Below, in pieces: positions 15,255 to 22,907 of a stretch of 64,000 nt of DNA. Within the stretch, counting starts at the first letter, position 1. The number at the start of each line of letters is the position of its first letter. The translations under genes and the position numbers were made by a program. The DNA is from Streptomyces sp. NBC_01237 (GTDB taxonomy: Bacteria; Actinomycetota; Actinomycetes; Streptomycetales; Streptomycetaceae): assembly GCF_035917275.1 (NCBI RefSeq), contig NZ_CP108508.1, forward strand, positions 2,542,001 to 2,606,000. Reading direction: 5' to 3'. The notes beneath the pieces are model-generated. The model searched no databases. It was not told the origin of the DNA and saw only the letters and a program-made list of their open reading frames with translations.

Positions 15255-16163
15255 TCACGAAGCCTGTGTCGCCTTCTTGAAGACTTCGAACACGGCCAGG
15301 TAGTTCTTGCCGCTGTAACCCTCGGAGATCGCCTGCTCGGCGATCGTCTTCATCAGCCGGGGCTGGTCGGAGTGAATGCCCTGCTCCACACAGGTGCGGG
15401 TGATGTGTTCAAGCGCGTTGAGGTTCATCTCCATGGTTCCCACGTCGCCGGGGTAGTTGCTTTTGTCCAGGTCGGGAGCCTGCTCGGTGAGGGTTGAGTC
15501 CACCACCGAGGGCATGAACCAATTGAGGGCGAGATCGGCGAAGGTGACCGCCGATACGTTGGCTGACCCGACCAGCGCCGTGGCGTGCAGAAAGCCGTTC
15601 ATGGTTGCGTACATCATGCCGAGCAGTGCCGCGTTGTACAGCACCGCCAGGCTGGGGTCGGAGCCCAGGTACCGGGGGTCGCCCATCCTCGCCAGCGTCG
15701 CCCGGTGCTCGTCGAAGACATCCTGTGAACCGCTGTAGAGGAAGACGGACTCAGGGTGCCCGACGAGCGGCGGCGGCACCATGATCGCGCCGTCCAGATA
15801 GCCCATGCCTCGCTCGGTTGCCCAGCTGACCGCAGCGTGCGCCTCATTCGGCGTACCGGAGTTGAGGTTCACCATTACGCGGCCCTTCAAGGCGCTACCA
15901 GCGGAGCCGAGGACCGCGTACATCGTCTCGTAGTCCTTCAGGCACATGATCGTGACAGGGCTCGCGGACACCGCCTCGGCGACGGTCCCGGCGCGGTGGA
16001 CGCCCTTGGTGACGAGGCTGTTGGCCTTCTCCGGGGTGCGGTTCCAGACGGTCGTGGGGTGGCCGTGTTCCAGAAGCGTCTCGGCGAGGGCGAGGCCCAT
16101 AGGACCGAGGCCGATGACGGTAACGGGTGCGTGCTGCGGGCTTGCTGATTGCTGGTTCGTCAT
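15255..16163 (-). CDS. NAD(P)-dependent oxidoreductase, imine-reductase-like (6-phosphogluconate/beta-hydroxyacid dehydrogenase superfamily)
   Basis: 302 residues. Rossmann start VTVIGLGPMGLALAETLL (GxGxMG), cofactor specificity loop VWNRTPEKA favouring NADP, substrate-binding VNLNSGTPNEA in place of the usual dehydrogenase motif, and a helical C-terminal dimerisation domain (LLGMMYATMNGFLHATALVG). These point to the imine reductase branch, which reduces cyclic imines. Transcribed divergently from a MerR gene across a 20-bp-spacer promoter whose -10 lies next to the ATG, so the mRNA is probably leaderless. Lies inside the decayed element, so likely acquired. Confidence 0.85.
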   Translation of the reverse strand: MTNQQSASPQHAPVTVIGLGPMGLALAETLLEHGHPTTVWNRTPEKANSLVTKGVHRAGTVAEAVSASPVTIMCLKDYETMYAVLGSAGSALKGRVMVNLNSGTPNEAHAAVSWATERGMGYLDGAIMVPPPLVGHPESVFLYSGSQDVFDEHRATLARMGDPRYLGSDPSLAVLYNAALLGMMYATMNGFLHATALVGSANVSAVTFADLALNWFMPSVVDSTLTEQAPDLDKSNYPGDVGTMEMNLNALEHITRTCVEQGIHSDQPRLMKTIAEQAISEGYSGKNYLAVFEVFKKATQAS

Positions 16164-16170
16164 GCGGAAT

Positions 16171-16202
16171 AGACTGCTGTCTCACATCGGTGTGAGAGTC
16201 AA
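16171..16202 (-). promoter_or_regulatory. MerR-type promoter/operator of the imine-reductase-like gene
   Basis: Minus strand: -35 TTGACT (16197-16202) and -10 CAGTCT (16171-16176) with an elongated 20-bp spacer occupied by the palindrome TCTCACA-TCGG-TGTGAGA (16180-16197). Long spacers with a central dyad are the hallmark of MerR-activated promoters. Confidence 0.65.
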
Positions 16203-16222
16203 CTGAATGTGGGGGTCGTCAC

Positions 16223-16669
16223 TTGCGCATGGGGGAGCTCTCCCGGCGGACGGGGGTCAGCCAACGCCTGCTGCGTTATTACGAGGAGCAGGGGCTGCTC
16301 GAACCATCGCGGCGGCCAAGCGGATATCGCGAGTTCACGGAAGAGGACATAGCCACAGTGCGGGGCATCCGCATGCTGCTTGGCGCCGGTCTCAACACCG
16401 CCACGATCGCCGAACTGATGCCCTGCATGGTCGATGACGGGCAGACCCTGGCGCCGGCCTGTTCCGGCATGCTGCCCGACCTGAACCGGGAACGTGAACG
16501 CATCGACGAGGCAGTGGCCGGCCTGTTGGCCGCGCGGGACACGCTGGACGCCGTCATCGCCGCCACGGCTCCGACCGGAGGCGGCGACCCGGAAGCCTGC
16601 TACGCGGCCGGTGCCGCAGAGCGGCCCGGCGACGCCACTGCGGTACCGCTCGGCATCAGGTCTGACTAA
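16223..16669 (+). CDS. MerR-family transcriptional regulator
   Basis: 148 residues. N-terminal winged HTH: MGELSRRTGVSQRLLRYYEE and GYREFTEEDIATVRGIRML are classic MerR. A coiled-coil helix follows (LNRERERIDEAVAGLLAARDTLD). The family usually starts M-R-x-G-E-L, which favours the TTG at 16223 (GGGGG 7 nt upstream) over the ATG at 16229. Two Cys (MPCMVDD, PACSGM) could sense thiols or metals. Divergent from the imine-reductase-like gene, whose promoter has a MerR-style spacer. Its TAA stop is immediately followed by a MITE end. Confidence 0.85.
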   Translation: MRMGELSRRTGVSQRLLRYYEEQGLLEPSRRPSGYREFTEEDIATVRGIRMLLGAGLNTATIAELMPCMVDDGQTLAPACSGMLPDLNRERERIDEAVAGLLAARDTLDAVIAATAPTGGGDPEACYAAGAAERPGDATAVPLGIRSD

Positions 16670-16769
16670 GGGCTGTCCCGTAATCCTTGGTGGATCAGCG
16701 CACGGTGTCGGACGCGGTGCATCGCAAGGCGGAGGGACGTCCGCATACGGGATGTATTCGGGCGTTCCG
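16669..16769 (+). mobile_element. MITE copy 1, 3'-truncated
   Basis: About 100 bp, closely similar to the left part of the two complete copies (AGGGCTGTCCCGTAATCC end, then GGTGGATCAGCGCACGG and GGATGTATTCGGGCGTTCCG), after which similarity stops. The right inverted end is missing. The element begins exactly at the stop codon of the MerR gene. Confidence 0.8.
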
Positions 16770-16989
16770 TGCTCGTGCTTCGAAGAAACGTCAGAAATGG
16801 AACACGTTGCCCAGCCAGAGCCGGTCAGTTCTCAACTGAACTGGAATTGACCCATCGCTTCTCCCCTCCTGCGATCGTCTGCGAAGACGGTACAGCGGGC
16901 CGAAGGCAGGAGCGCGGGCGCAGCCAGAGCCGGGAAGCGCGCCCGGCGGAGCGCAGCCGGGTGCCTTGATCAGGTAGAGAAACCTGCAA

Positions 16990-17223
16990 CAGCTCCCGAT
17001 GGCCGGAGGTGACGTCTTGGCAGCTCCGCGCGGGCATGGTGCGCTGCTGCGCGCCCCGGCTGACCGCCGCCGGCGTCGCTCCCCGCGTCGTGATGGAGAT
17101 CCTCGGGCACAGTCGGGTCGCGGTCACGTGAACCTCTACGCCCACGTCGTGCGGGACACGCAGCGTGAGGCCGTGAGCCACCTCGACCGCATACTGAGGC
17201 GGCAGCGTCCCGACCGTGGCTGA
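16990..17223 (+). pseudogene. Tyrosine-recombinase (integrase) C-terminal remnant
   Basis: One frame gives GVAPRVVMEILGHSRVAVT then a stop; the next gives HVNLYAHVVRDTQREAVSHL. Joined, they form the classic C-terminal part of phage/plasmid integrases (LGHSxxxxTxxxYxHV, with catalytic His and Tyr). A one-base loss at about 17129 breaks the frame, and more disruption lies upstream; the N-terminal two thirds are absent. It sits beside the tRNA-Val gene, where an element's int normally lies. Confidence 0.7.
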
Positions 17224-17252
17224 CCGCACCCGTTGATGCCAGAAGTAGACGC

Positions 17253-17288
17253 CGAAGGCCCCCAACCATGATCGGTTGGGGGCCTTCG
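17253..17288. terminator. Terminator after tRNA-Val
   Basis: Perfect 15-bp stem CGAAGGCCCCCAACC / GGTTGGGGGCCTTCG, 6-nt loop, 3 bp downstream of the tRNA's CCA (minus strand). Confidence 0.8.
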
Positions 17289-17291
17289 TAC

Positions 17292-17366
17292 TGGTGGGCG
17301 CGGACGGTTTCGAACCGCCGACATCTGCTTTGTAAGAGCAGCGCTCTACCCCTGAGCTACGCACCC
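17292..17366 (-). tRNA. tRNA-Val (anticodon TAC)
   Basis: 75 nt with encoded CCA. Acceptor GGGTGCG pairs with CGCGCCC (one G-U); the D-arm is GCTC-AGGGGTA-GAGC; the anticodon arm is CTGCT-CTTACAA-AGCAG, giving anticodon TAC that reads GTA valine codons; the T-arm is GGCGG-TTCGAAA-CCGTC. Its 3' half is duplicated at 15016-15057, showing use as an integration site. Confidence 0.95.
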
Positions 17367-17637
17367 GTGGATGAGGCAACAGCGTACATGGCTCAGGGCC
17401 CCCGCTCACAAACCGGTTCCGTGGGCCCGGTGCTGGCGGTTCTGTGGGAGGGCGCATGGGGGCGGCAGGGGGGATATCCCCACCCCGGAGACGGTAGCCG
17501 TCCGGATTCTCGTCGGGGGCGGCGGTGCATACGGTGAAGCCGCACCGGTCACGCGGGACGTGCCGGGAAGCCGCGCCGGTCGCGGCGGCGCATCGGGCAG
17601 GACCAATCCGACCGCATCACCTGGGGGACCGATCACC

Positions 17638-18480
17638 GTGGAATTCCGTACACGTGCTCACCGCGCTACCCGTGGCATCAGCGGCACCCGTGGGGGCGGT
17701 GTGCCCTTCCGGGGGCGTGGGGCCCGGAAGGGGCGGGCGGTTCTCGTCGGTGGTGGGGCCGTCCTGATCGCCGTGGCGCTCAGTGGCTGTGGGACCGACG
17801 TCGACAGTGCCCCGGTCGAGCGCAAGGCGTTCGGCATCGAGGGCCGGACGCTGACCGTCGTGTCCGAGAACTCCACCATCGAACTCGTACCCGCCGACGT
17901 GGAACAGGTCGAGGTGGAGCGGCAGGTCGACGGGTGGGTGGTGCTGGGCAGCGGGCCCAACGCCTCCTGGCGGATGGTGGACGACACCCTGACGCTCAAG
18001 GTGACGTGCGACGCCCTGACCAGCAACTGCGACTCCCTGCACCGGGTGAAGGTGCCGCGCGGGGTGAGCGTGAAGGCGGGCTCGGACAACGGGCGGGTCA
18101 GCGCCGCCGGGTTCGATACCCCGCTCGACCTCTCCTCCGACAACGGCGGAGTCGTCGTACGGGACTCGCGCGGGCCCCTGAAGCTGGTGAGCGACAACGG
18201 TTCCGTCGTCGCGGAGAGGATCTCCGGCACGTCCGTGATCGCCCGGTCGGACAGCGGCTCGGTCCGGCTGGGGTTCAGCACCGTGCCGGATCTCGTGGAC
18301 ACCGTCAGCGACAACGGGGGCATCACCATCGACCTGCCGCCGGGGAAACGGGCGTACGCCGTGAACGCCTCGGCCGACAACGGCGACGTCTCCGTGCAGG
18401 TGGCCCGCAGCGACAGCAGCCCGCACGTGGTGAAGGCCCGCAGCGACAACGGACAAGTCACCGTGCGAAGCGCGAACTAA
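17638..18480 (+). CDS. DUF4097-family lipoprotein with beta-helix repeats
   Basis: 280 residues from a GTG 10 nt after GGGGG. The basic N-terminus and hydrophobic stretch AVLVGGGAVLIAVALSGC end in a perfect lipobox (LSGC), so the mature protein is anchored to the outer face of the membrane. The body is a DUF4097 right-handed beta-helix with repeated SDNG turns (GSDNGRVSAAG, SSDNGGVVV, VSDNGSVV, VSDNGGITI, ASADNGDVSV, RSDNGQVTV). A Cys pair (VTCDALTSNCDS) may form a disulfide. Function unknown; often near sensor or stress genes. Confidence 0.85.
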   Translation: MEFRTRAHRATRGISGTRGGGVPFRGRGARKGRAVLVGGGAVLIAVALSGCGTDVDSAPVERKAFGIEGRTLTVVSENSTIELVPADVEQVEVERQVDGWVVLGSGPNASWRMVDDTLTLKVTCDALTSNCDSLHRVKVPRGVSVKAGSDNGRVSAAGFDTPLDLSSDNGGVVVRDSRGPLKLVSDNGSVVAERISGTSVIARSDSGSVRLGFSTVPDLVDTVSDNGGITIDLPPGKRAYAVNASADNGDVSVQVARSDSSPHVVKARSDNGQVTVRSAN

Positions 18481-18551
18481 CCGGCCCGTGTGTTCGTCCT
18501 TACCTGGTGGGAGAATGTACCGGGCAGGGCGAAACAGCACGGGAGAGGGAT

Positions 18552-19928
18552 GTGACGGCGACACACGCGCGGCCGCAGGCAAGAGCGGGTGGGAGTTCCG
18601 CCGTCCAGGGGGTCCGGGACGTGGTGGCGCTGATGCTGCTGCCGGTGCCCCTCCTCGTCGCCGCGCTGCCCGCCTCCTTCGCCGGCGGCGGTACGCGCCG
18701 CTGGTTCGGCGGGCGCGGGGAGAGCCAGCGCGCCGACGCGCAGGCGGCGAAGGACGCGGCCGCCGAAGCCTTCTACGAGCTGGACACCGCTCAGCGCGAC
18801 CTCCGGATCTCGATCGAGACGATCACCGCCGTCGACAGTTCCCCGCGCGGCCGCAAGGCTGCGGACGACTTCGCCGCGCTCGGGCGGCGCATCGACGAGG
18901 TCAGCCATGCCTACATCACGGCCGTCGACGCGCACGACCTCGACCGGGACGATCTGGAACCGTCCGTCGCCACCCACGCCCGGACCGAGCTGACCCGGGC
19001 CAAGGACGATCTCGTACGGGTCAAGGGCGAGCTGGACCGGTTCGCGCAGGGGCTCGGTCCGCTGCTCGGCAGTGCGGAGACCCAGCTCGCCCGGCTCGTG
19101 CCCGCCGTGGAGCGGGCCCGGCAGGCGCTGCTCGGCGCGAGCAACGCTCTCGACGCGGTGCGGGCGTCCGGGCTGCGGGCGGACGATCTCGCGGCACGGC
19201 TGGCGGCCCTCGCCCCGGAGCTGACCAAGCTCAATCAGGGCGCCGGCCGGCACGGGGTGGCGGAGACGCTCCAGCGGGCCGACACGGTGCTGCGTGACGC
19301 CGAGGCGGTACGGGCCGAGGCCGAGCGGCTGCCGGAGCGCGCCGCCGAGATCGACCGGCGGCTGGTGTCGCTGCGTACCCGCGCCCAGGCGCTGACGACG
19401 CGCGCGGGATCGGTCGAGCCGGTGCTCAGCGAGTTGCGGCGACGGTTCTCGGCCGCGTGCTGGCAGGACCTCCAGCCCGTCCCCGAGCAGGCGTCGGTGA
19501 ACATCCGGCAGGCCGAGGAGAAGCTCGCCGAGGCCGCCAAGGCCCGGGACGAGCAGCGCTGGCCCGACGCCATCTCCCTGCTGAGCACGGTCCGGGCCCT
19601 GCTGAACGCGACCGATGAGGCGGTGTCCGCCGCGGGTGACCGGTTGCAGCGGCTGGACGCCGTGGCGAAGGACCCGGAGCAGGAGATCCAGCGGACCCGG
19701 TTCGCCATCCGGGACGCCCAGCGGCTGGCCATGGCCGGACGCAACACGCCCGATCCGCGCCACGCCCGGCCACTGGACGACGCCGTGGCCCGGCTGGACC
19801 GTGCCATCAGCGGCCTTGAGGGACGGCACCCCGACTACTGGCACTTCCTGACCGAGACCGAAGCCGTGCGGCAGACCGCGGCGCGGGTGGTCTCCGAGAT
19901 CCGTGAGGAGCGCGGGGCCGGAGCCTGA
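18552..19928 (+). CDS. Coiled-coil protein with N-terminal membrane segment
   Basis: 458 residues, GTG start. A hydrophobic segment (VVALMLLPVPLLVAALPASF, residues 22-41) precedes almost continuous alpha-helix with heptad character (LTRAKDDLVRVKGELDRF, AEAVRAEAERLPERAAEIDRR, NIRQAEEKLAEAAKARDEQR). It is conserved in Streptomyces and resembles filament-like or TPM-associated proteins but has no named domain I can vouch for. Probably membrane-tethered scaffold; inference. The 3' end is followed by tandem copies of its final codons. Confidence 0.7.
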   Translation: MTATHARPQARAGGSSAVQGVRDVVALMLLPVPLLVAALPASFAGGGTRRWFGGRGESQRADAQAAKDAAAEAFYELDTAQRDLRISIETITAVDSSPRGRKAADDFAALGRRIDEVSHAYITAVDAHDLDRDDLEPSVATHARTELTRAKDDLVRVKGELDRFAQGLGPLLGSAETQLARLVPAVERARQALLGASNALDAVRASGLRADDLAARLAALAPELTKLNQGAGRHGVAETLQRADTVLRDAEAVRAEAERLPERAAEIDRRLVSLRTRAQALTTRAGSVEPVLSELRRRFSAACWQDLQPVPEQASVNIRQAEEKLAEAAKARDEQRWPDAISLLSTVRALLNATDEAVSAAGDRLQRLDAVAKDPEQEIQRTRFAIRDAQRLAMAGRNTPDPRHARPLDDAVARLDRAISGLEGRHPDYWHFLTETEAVRQTAARVVSEIREERGAGA

Positions 19929-20069
19929 GGCGGAGGCGGGGCGGAGGCGGAGAGGGCGAAGCCCGAGCCTGAGACGGAGAGCGCGAGGCCCGAGCCTGAG
20001 ACGGAGAGCGCGAGGCCCGAGCCTGAGGCGGACAGGGCGAAGCCCGGGCCTGAAGCGGACGGGGAAGGG
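19921..20069 (+). repeat. 27-bp tandem repeat after the coiled-coil gene
   Basis: The unit CGAGCCTGAGACGGAGAGCG plus CGAGGCC occurs twice perfectly (19964-20017) with a third good copy (20018-20044) and degenerate flanks. Each unit contains GAGCCTGA, the codons and TGA stop that end the gene at 19928, so the array is a duplication of the gene's terminus. Confidence 0.85.
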
Positions 20070-20199
20070 GAGCCGAAGCGGGGCCGCGCATGGCCCGGCA
20101 TCGCGCCGCCCCGCACACGTCGGCGTCCGATTTGTCCCATGGTCGTGGGTGGCCGATCCTGGAAGTACGCGGCTTCACAGGAGGCCGAAGGAGACCGAC

Positions 20200-20805
20200 A
20201 TGGCCATCCACGCACGTCATGAACCTCGCGCACCCCTCGTATCCCGCCCCGGGCTGCCGCACTCCGTTCGGCGGCGCACCGGCATCCAGCTCGACGAGCA
20301 CCTCCCGGTCGACCACCGGCTCAGCCAGGTCTACCGGATCGGAGCCGGGCTGACCGGGCTGGTGCTGCTCGCCTTCGGCATCCTCGGGCTGATCGACAGG
20401 ATCGGCTTCTTCGACACCGGCGGCGACACGGTCGCGGGCCTCAACACCAACGGTGCGCTCAGCGTGCTGTCCATCTGTGTCGGGCTGCTGCTCTTCGTCG
20501 GAATGGTCATCGGCGGCAACTTCGCCTCCACGCTCAACATGGTCCTGGGCATCGCCTTCATCCTCAGCGGATTCGTGAATCTCGCGCTCCTGGACACCGG
20601 GATGAACTTCCTCGCCTTCCAGATCCAGAACGTGCTGTTCAGCTTTGTGGTGGGCGTGATGCTGATGTTCTTCGGGATGTACGGGAGGGTGAGTGGCGGC
20701 TTGCCGCACGACAACCCGTACTGGCGCGCCCGACACCCGGAACAGGCCGCCCACGAGGCCCGCCGCGGGCGGCCGCCCCTCACCGTGCCGGATGCCCACA
20801 GGTAG
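20200..20805 (+). CDS. DUF4383 membrane protein
   Basis: 201 residues. After a basic/His-rich N-terminus, four helices are readable: LTGLVLLAFGILGLIDRIGF, SVLSICVGLLLFVGMVIGG, LNMVLGIAFILSGFVNLALL and LFSFVVGVMLMFFGMYGRV, with the DUF4383 markers LNTNGALSVLS and ALLDTGMN. The tail (HDNPYWRARHPEQAAHEARRG) is cytoplasmic and charged. Function unknown. AAGGAG lies 7 nt before the ATG. Confidence 0.85.
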   Translation: MAIHARHEPRAPLVSRPGLPHSVRRRTGIQLDEHLPVDHRLSQVYRIGAGLTGLVLLAFGILGLIDRIGFFDTGGDTVAGLNTNGALSVLSICVGLLLFVGMVIGGNFASTLNMVLGIAFILSGFVNLALLDTGMNFLAFQIQNVLFSFVVGVMLMFFGMYGRVSGGLPHDNPYWRARHPEQAAHEARRGRPPLTVPDAHR

Positions 20806-20860
20806 GCCGCCCGGACCGGGCCCACACCTTCGGGCGTAGCCCCGTACCGGCGTTGGCCCG

Positions 20861-21024
20861 AAGGGCCGTCCCGTCATCCCTGGTGGATCAGCGCACGGCG
20901 TCGGATGCGGTGCATCGCAAGGCGGAGGAACGTCCGCATACGGGATGTATTCGGGTGCTCCGACAACGCCGCGAGGTGCCGTAGCCGTCGTCGTGCGCCC
21001 GCCAGGAATTACGGGACAGCCCTT
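20861..21024. mobile_element. MITE copy 2, complete
   Basis: 164 bp. Inverted ends AAGGGCCGTCCCGTCATCCC and, on the other strand, AAGGGCTGTCCCGTAATTCC match at 20 of 23 positions. The interior is nearly identical to copies 1 and 3. It has no coding capacity, but it creates a recurrent spurious reading (KGCPVIPGGRTT...) on the minus strand. No clear target-site duplication. Confidence 0.85.
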
Positions 21025-21035
21025 AGCCTGGGGCC

Positions 21036-21257
21036 ATGCCTCGCTATGAATTCCGCTGCCGCACCTGCGGAGACACATTCGAACTCAGCCGCCCGATGGC
21101 GGAATCCTCCGACCCCGCCGCCTGCCCCGCCGGGCACGACGACACCGTGAAGCTGCTCTCCACCGTGGCCGTGGGCGGATCGGCCACGTCCGCGCCCGCC
21201 CCGTCCGGCGGCGGAGGCGGAGGTGGTGGCTGCTGCGGCGGCGGTTGCTGCGGCTGA
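21036..21257 (+). CDS. FmdB-family zinc-ribbon regulatory protein
   Basis: 73 residues. Starts MPRYEFRCRTCGDTFELSRP, the FmdB/CxxC zinc-ribbon signature, with a second knuckle at CPAGH instead of a clean CxxC. The C-terminus is a Gly/Cys tail (GGGGCCGGGCCG), seen in many actinobacterial members. The function is unclear; formamidase regulation is reported for the founding member only. It starts 12 bp after a MITE. Confidence 0.85.
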   Translation: MPRYEFRCRTCGDTFELSRPMAESSDPAACPAGHDDTVKLLSTVAVGGSATSAPAPSGGGGGGGGCCGGGCCG

Positions 21258-21304
21258 GACCCGGGCGACGAACGCCTCGATACCGGCGGGGGCGGGCCGG
21301 CGCG

Positions 21305-21964
21305 CTACTTCTTACGGGAGAGCGTCAGCCCGTCCGCGACCGTCAGCAGCACGCTGTCCATCCGGACGTCGGCGCCGACGTGGTCGTTGAACTCCTTGAT
21401 CGCCGCCGCTCCCCCGGTCGCCTCCGGGTCCGTGACCCCGCCGTGGAACAGCACGTTGTCCGTGGCGATGACTCCGCCGGGGCGCATCCGGGGCACCAAC
21501 TCCTCCCAGTACGGGATGTAGTTGCCCTTGTCCGCGTCCAGGTAGGCGAAGTCGATGTGCGGCTCGGACGGCATCGCCCGCAGGGTGTCGAGGGCGGGCG
21601 CGATGCGCAGGTCGACGCGGTCGGCGACGCCCGCCTTCGCCCATGCCTCCCGGCCGTACGCCGTCCACTCATCCGAGATGTCGCAGGCGATCAGGCTCCC
21701 GCCCGCCGGAAGCGCCTGCGCCATCGCCAGGGCGCTGAAGCCGGTGAACGTGCCGACCTCCACGATGTGCCTGGCGCCGGTCAGCCGGACGAGGAACGCG
21801 AGCAGCGGTCCCTGTTCCGCGGCCGACTGCATCCCGGCGTGGTCGGGAAAGCGCGCGTAGGTGGTCTCCACCAGCTCGCGCTGGACCGCGTCAAGCGGCG
21901 GGTTGTGCGCCAGCATGTACGCGTACAGCTCGTCCGTGATCCTGGTGTCGTTGCCCTTGGTCAT
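21305..21964 (-). CDS. SAM-dependent O-methyltransferase (class I, caffeoyl-CoA type)
   Basis: 219 residues. SAM-binding motif I is IVEVGTFTGFSALAMAQ; acidic motif II is LIACDISDEW; the metal-dependent hallmark DADKGNYIPYWE and later ATDNVLFHGGV place it in the Mg-dependent O-methyltransferase family. N-terminal helices (ITDELYAYMLAHNPPLD) are family-typical. It lies 79 bp downstream of the HAD gene of the Ter-associated operon on the same strand, so a role in finishing the same metabolite is possible; inference. GGAG lies 9 nt before the ATG. Confidence 0.85.
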   Translation of the reverse strand: MTKGNDTRITDELYAYMLAHNPPLDAVQRELVETTYARFPDHAGMQSAAEQGPLLAFLVRLTGARHIVEVGTFTGFSALAMAQALPAGGSLIACDISDEWTAYGREAWAKAGVADRVDLRIAPALDTLRAMPSEPHIDFAYLDADKGNYIPYWEELVPRMRPGGVIATDNVLFHGGVTDPEATGGAAAIKEFNDHVGADVRMDSVLLTVADGLTLSRKK

Positions 21965-22043
21965 CGCGCGTCGCTCCTTCGTGCGGTCGGTCTCTCGTAC
22001 GCAGCTTGACCAGCCCGGGGCCGCCACGCCCGGAAGCCCGGCC

Positions 22044-22907
22044 CTACGCCGTGTCCGTGCCCAGGAACCGGCGCAGGATCTCCTCGCCCGCCGCCACCCC
22101 GCTCTCGCCGAGTGCCTCGACGTGGGGGGCGCTCCAGCCGCTGTCCGCGAGTTCTCCGTGGCCGGGGCGCCAGCCGCGGTCGGCGGCCAGCAGCAGGTCG
22201 GCGTCGAGGAGCGAGTCACCGGCGGCGAGGGTGAGCGTGGCGCCGCAGCGGCGGGCGACCTCCCGCATCGCGGCGCTCTTGGTGAGGGGCCGGGGCACGG
22301 CGTAGATCTTCCGGCCCTGGAGCGAGACGGTCCAGCCACGGCCGTCCGCCCACTCCGCCAGCTCCTTCACCCAGTCCTCGGGCAGCAGCGCGCGCTCGAC
22401 GACGAGGTAGGCGAAGAGGTCCTCGGCGACCCGTTCCTTGAGCAGCCACGTCGGGTCGGCGGCGGCGACGAGGTGGGCCCGGACCTCGGCGAGCGAGGCG
22501 CATTCGTCGGCGAGCCGGGTCGCCACCTGCGCCTGCCAGTCCGGGTCGGAGACCCCGTCGACCAGGAGGTGCCCGCCGTTGGCGCAGATGGCGTAGCGGG
22601 GGGCCGGGCCGGGAAGGTGGATGCGGTGGTACTGCTCGCGGGTACGGGTGGTGGCCGGCACGAAGACCGTCGAACGGGCCACGTCCCGCAGGAGTCCGGC
22701 CGCCGTCTCCGTCAGGTAGGAGAGCGGCTTGTGGTCGTACACCTCCACGCACAGCAGCCGGGGGGCCTCTGCGTCCGGCACGGTGAGGTGGAGCGCCCCG
22801 GAGGAGTAGATGAGGGTGCGGTCGAGGTCGCTGGCGACCATGGTCACCGCGCCGTCCCCGGTGGAGGTCGCGGCGGAGGCCCCGGTCGGCGTCCCGGTGG
22901 AGATCAC
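22044..22907 (-). CDS. HAD-family phosphatase of the Ter biosynthetic module
   Basis: 287 residues from the GTG that overlaps the upstream stop as GTGA; an internal ATG (MVASDLDRTLIYSS) is the alternative. Motif I VASDLDRTLI (Asp nucleophile), motif II FVPATTRTREQY, Lys of motif III near PLTKSAAM, and motif IV LAAGDSLLDADLL, as in Cof/sucrose-phosphatase-type HADs. In comparative genomics of Ter systems such a HAD travels with PRTase-TRSP, aldolase and ATP-grasp genes, thought to make a nucleotide-like compound; its substrate here is unproven. Translationally coupled to the large fusion gene. Confidence 0.85.
   Translation of the reverse strand: MISTGTPTGASAATSTGDGAVTMVASDLDRTLIYSSGALHLTVPDAEAPRLLCVEVYDHKPLSYLTETAAGLLRDVARSTVFVPATTRTREQYHRIHLPGPAPRYAICANGGHLLVDGVSDPDWQAQVATRLADECASLAEVRAHLVAAADPTWLLKERVAEDLFAYLVVERALLPEDWVKELAEWADGRGWTVSLQGRKIYAVPRPLTKSAAMREVARRCGATLTLAAGDSLLDADLLLAADRGWRPGHGELADSGWSAPHVEALGESGVAAGEEILRRFLGTDTA

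Noticed and set aside
14948..15280. 110-codon GTG ORF across the attachment site
   Set aside because: Runs through a hairpin and tRNA fragment; no coding bias.
19903..20199. N-terminal extension of the DUF4383 gene through the 27-bp repeats
   Set aside because: It would add an Arg-rich repetitive stretch absent from the family; the ATG at 20200 has a good ribosome site.
19807..21078. Minus-strand ORF containing KGCPVIPGGRTTTATAPRG
   Set aside because: The peptide recurs wherever the MITE occurs, so it is a translation of repeat DNA, not a protein family.
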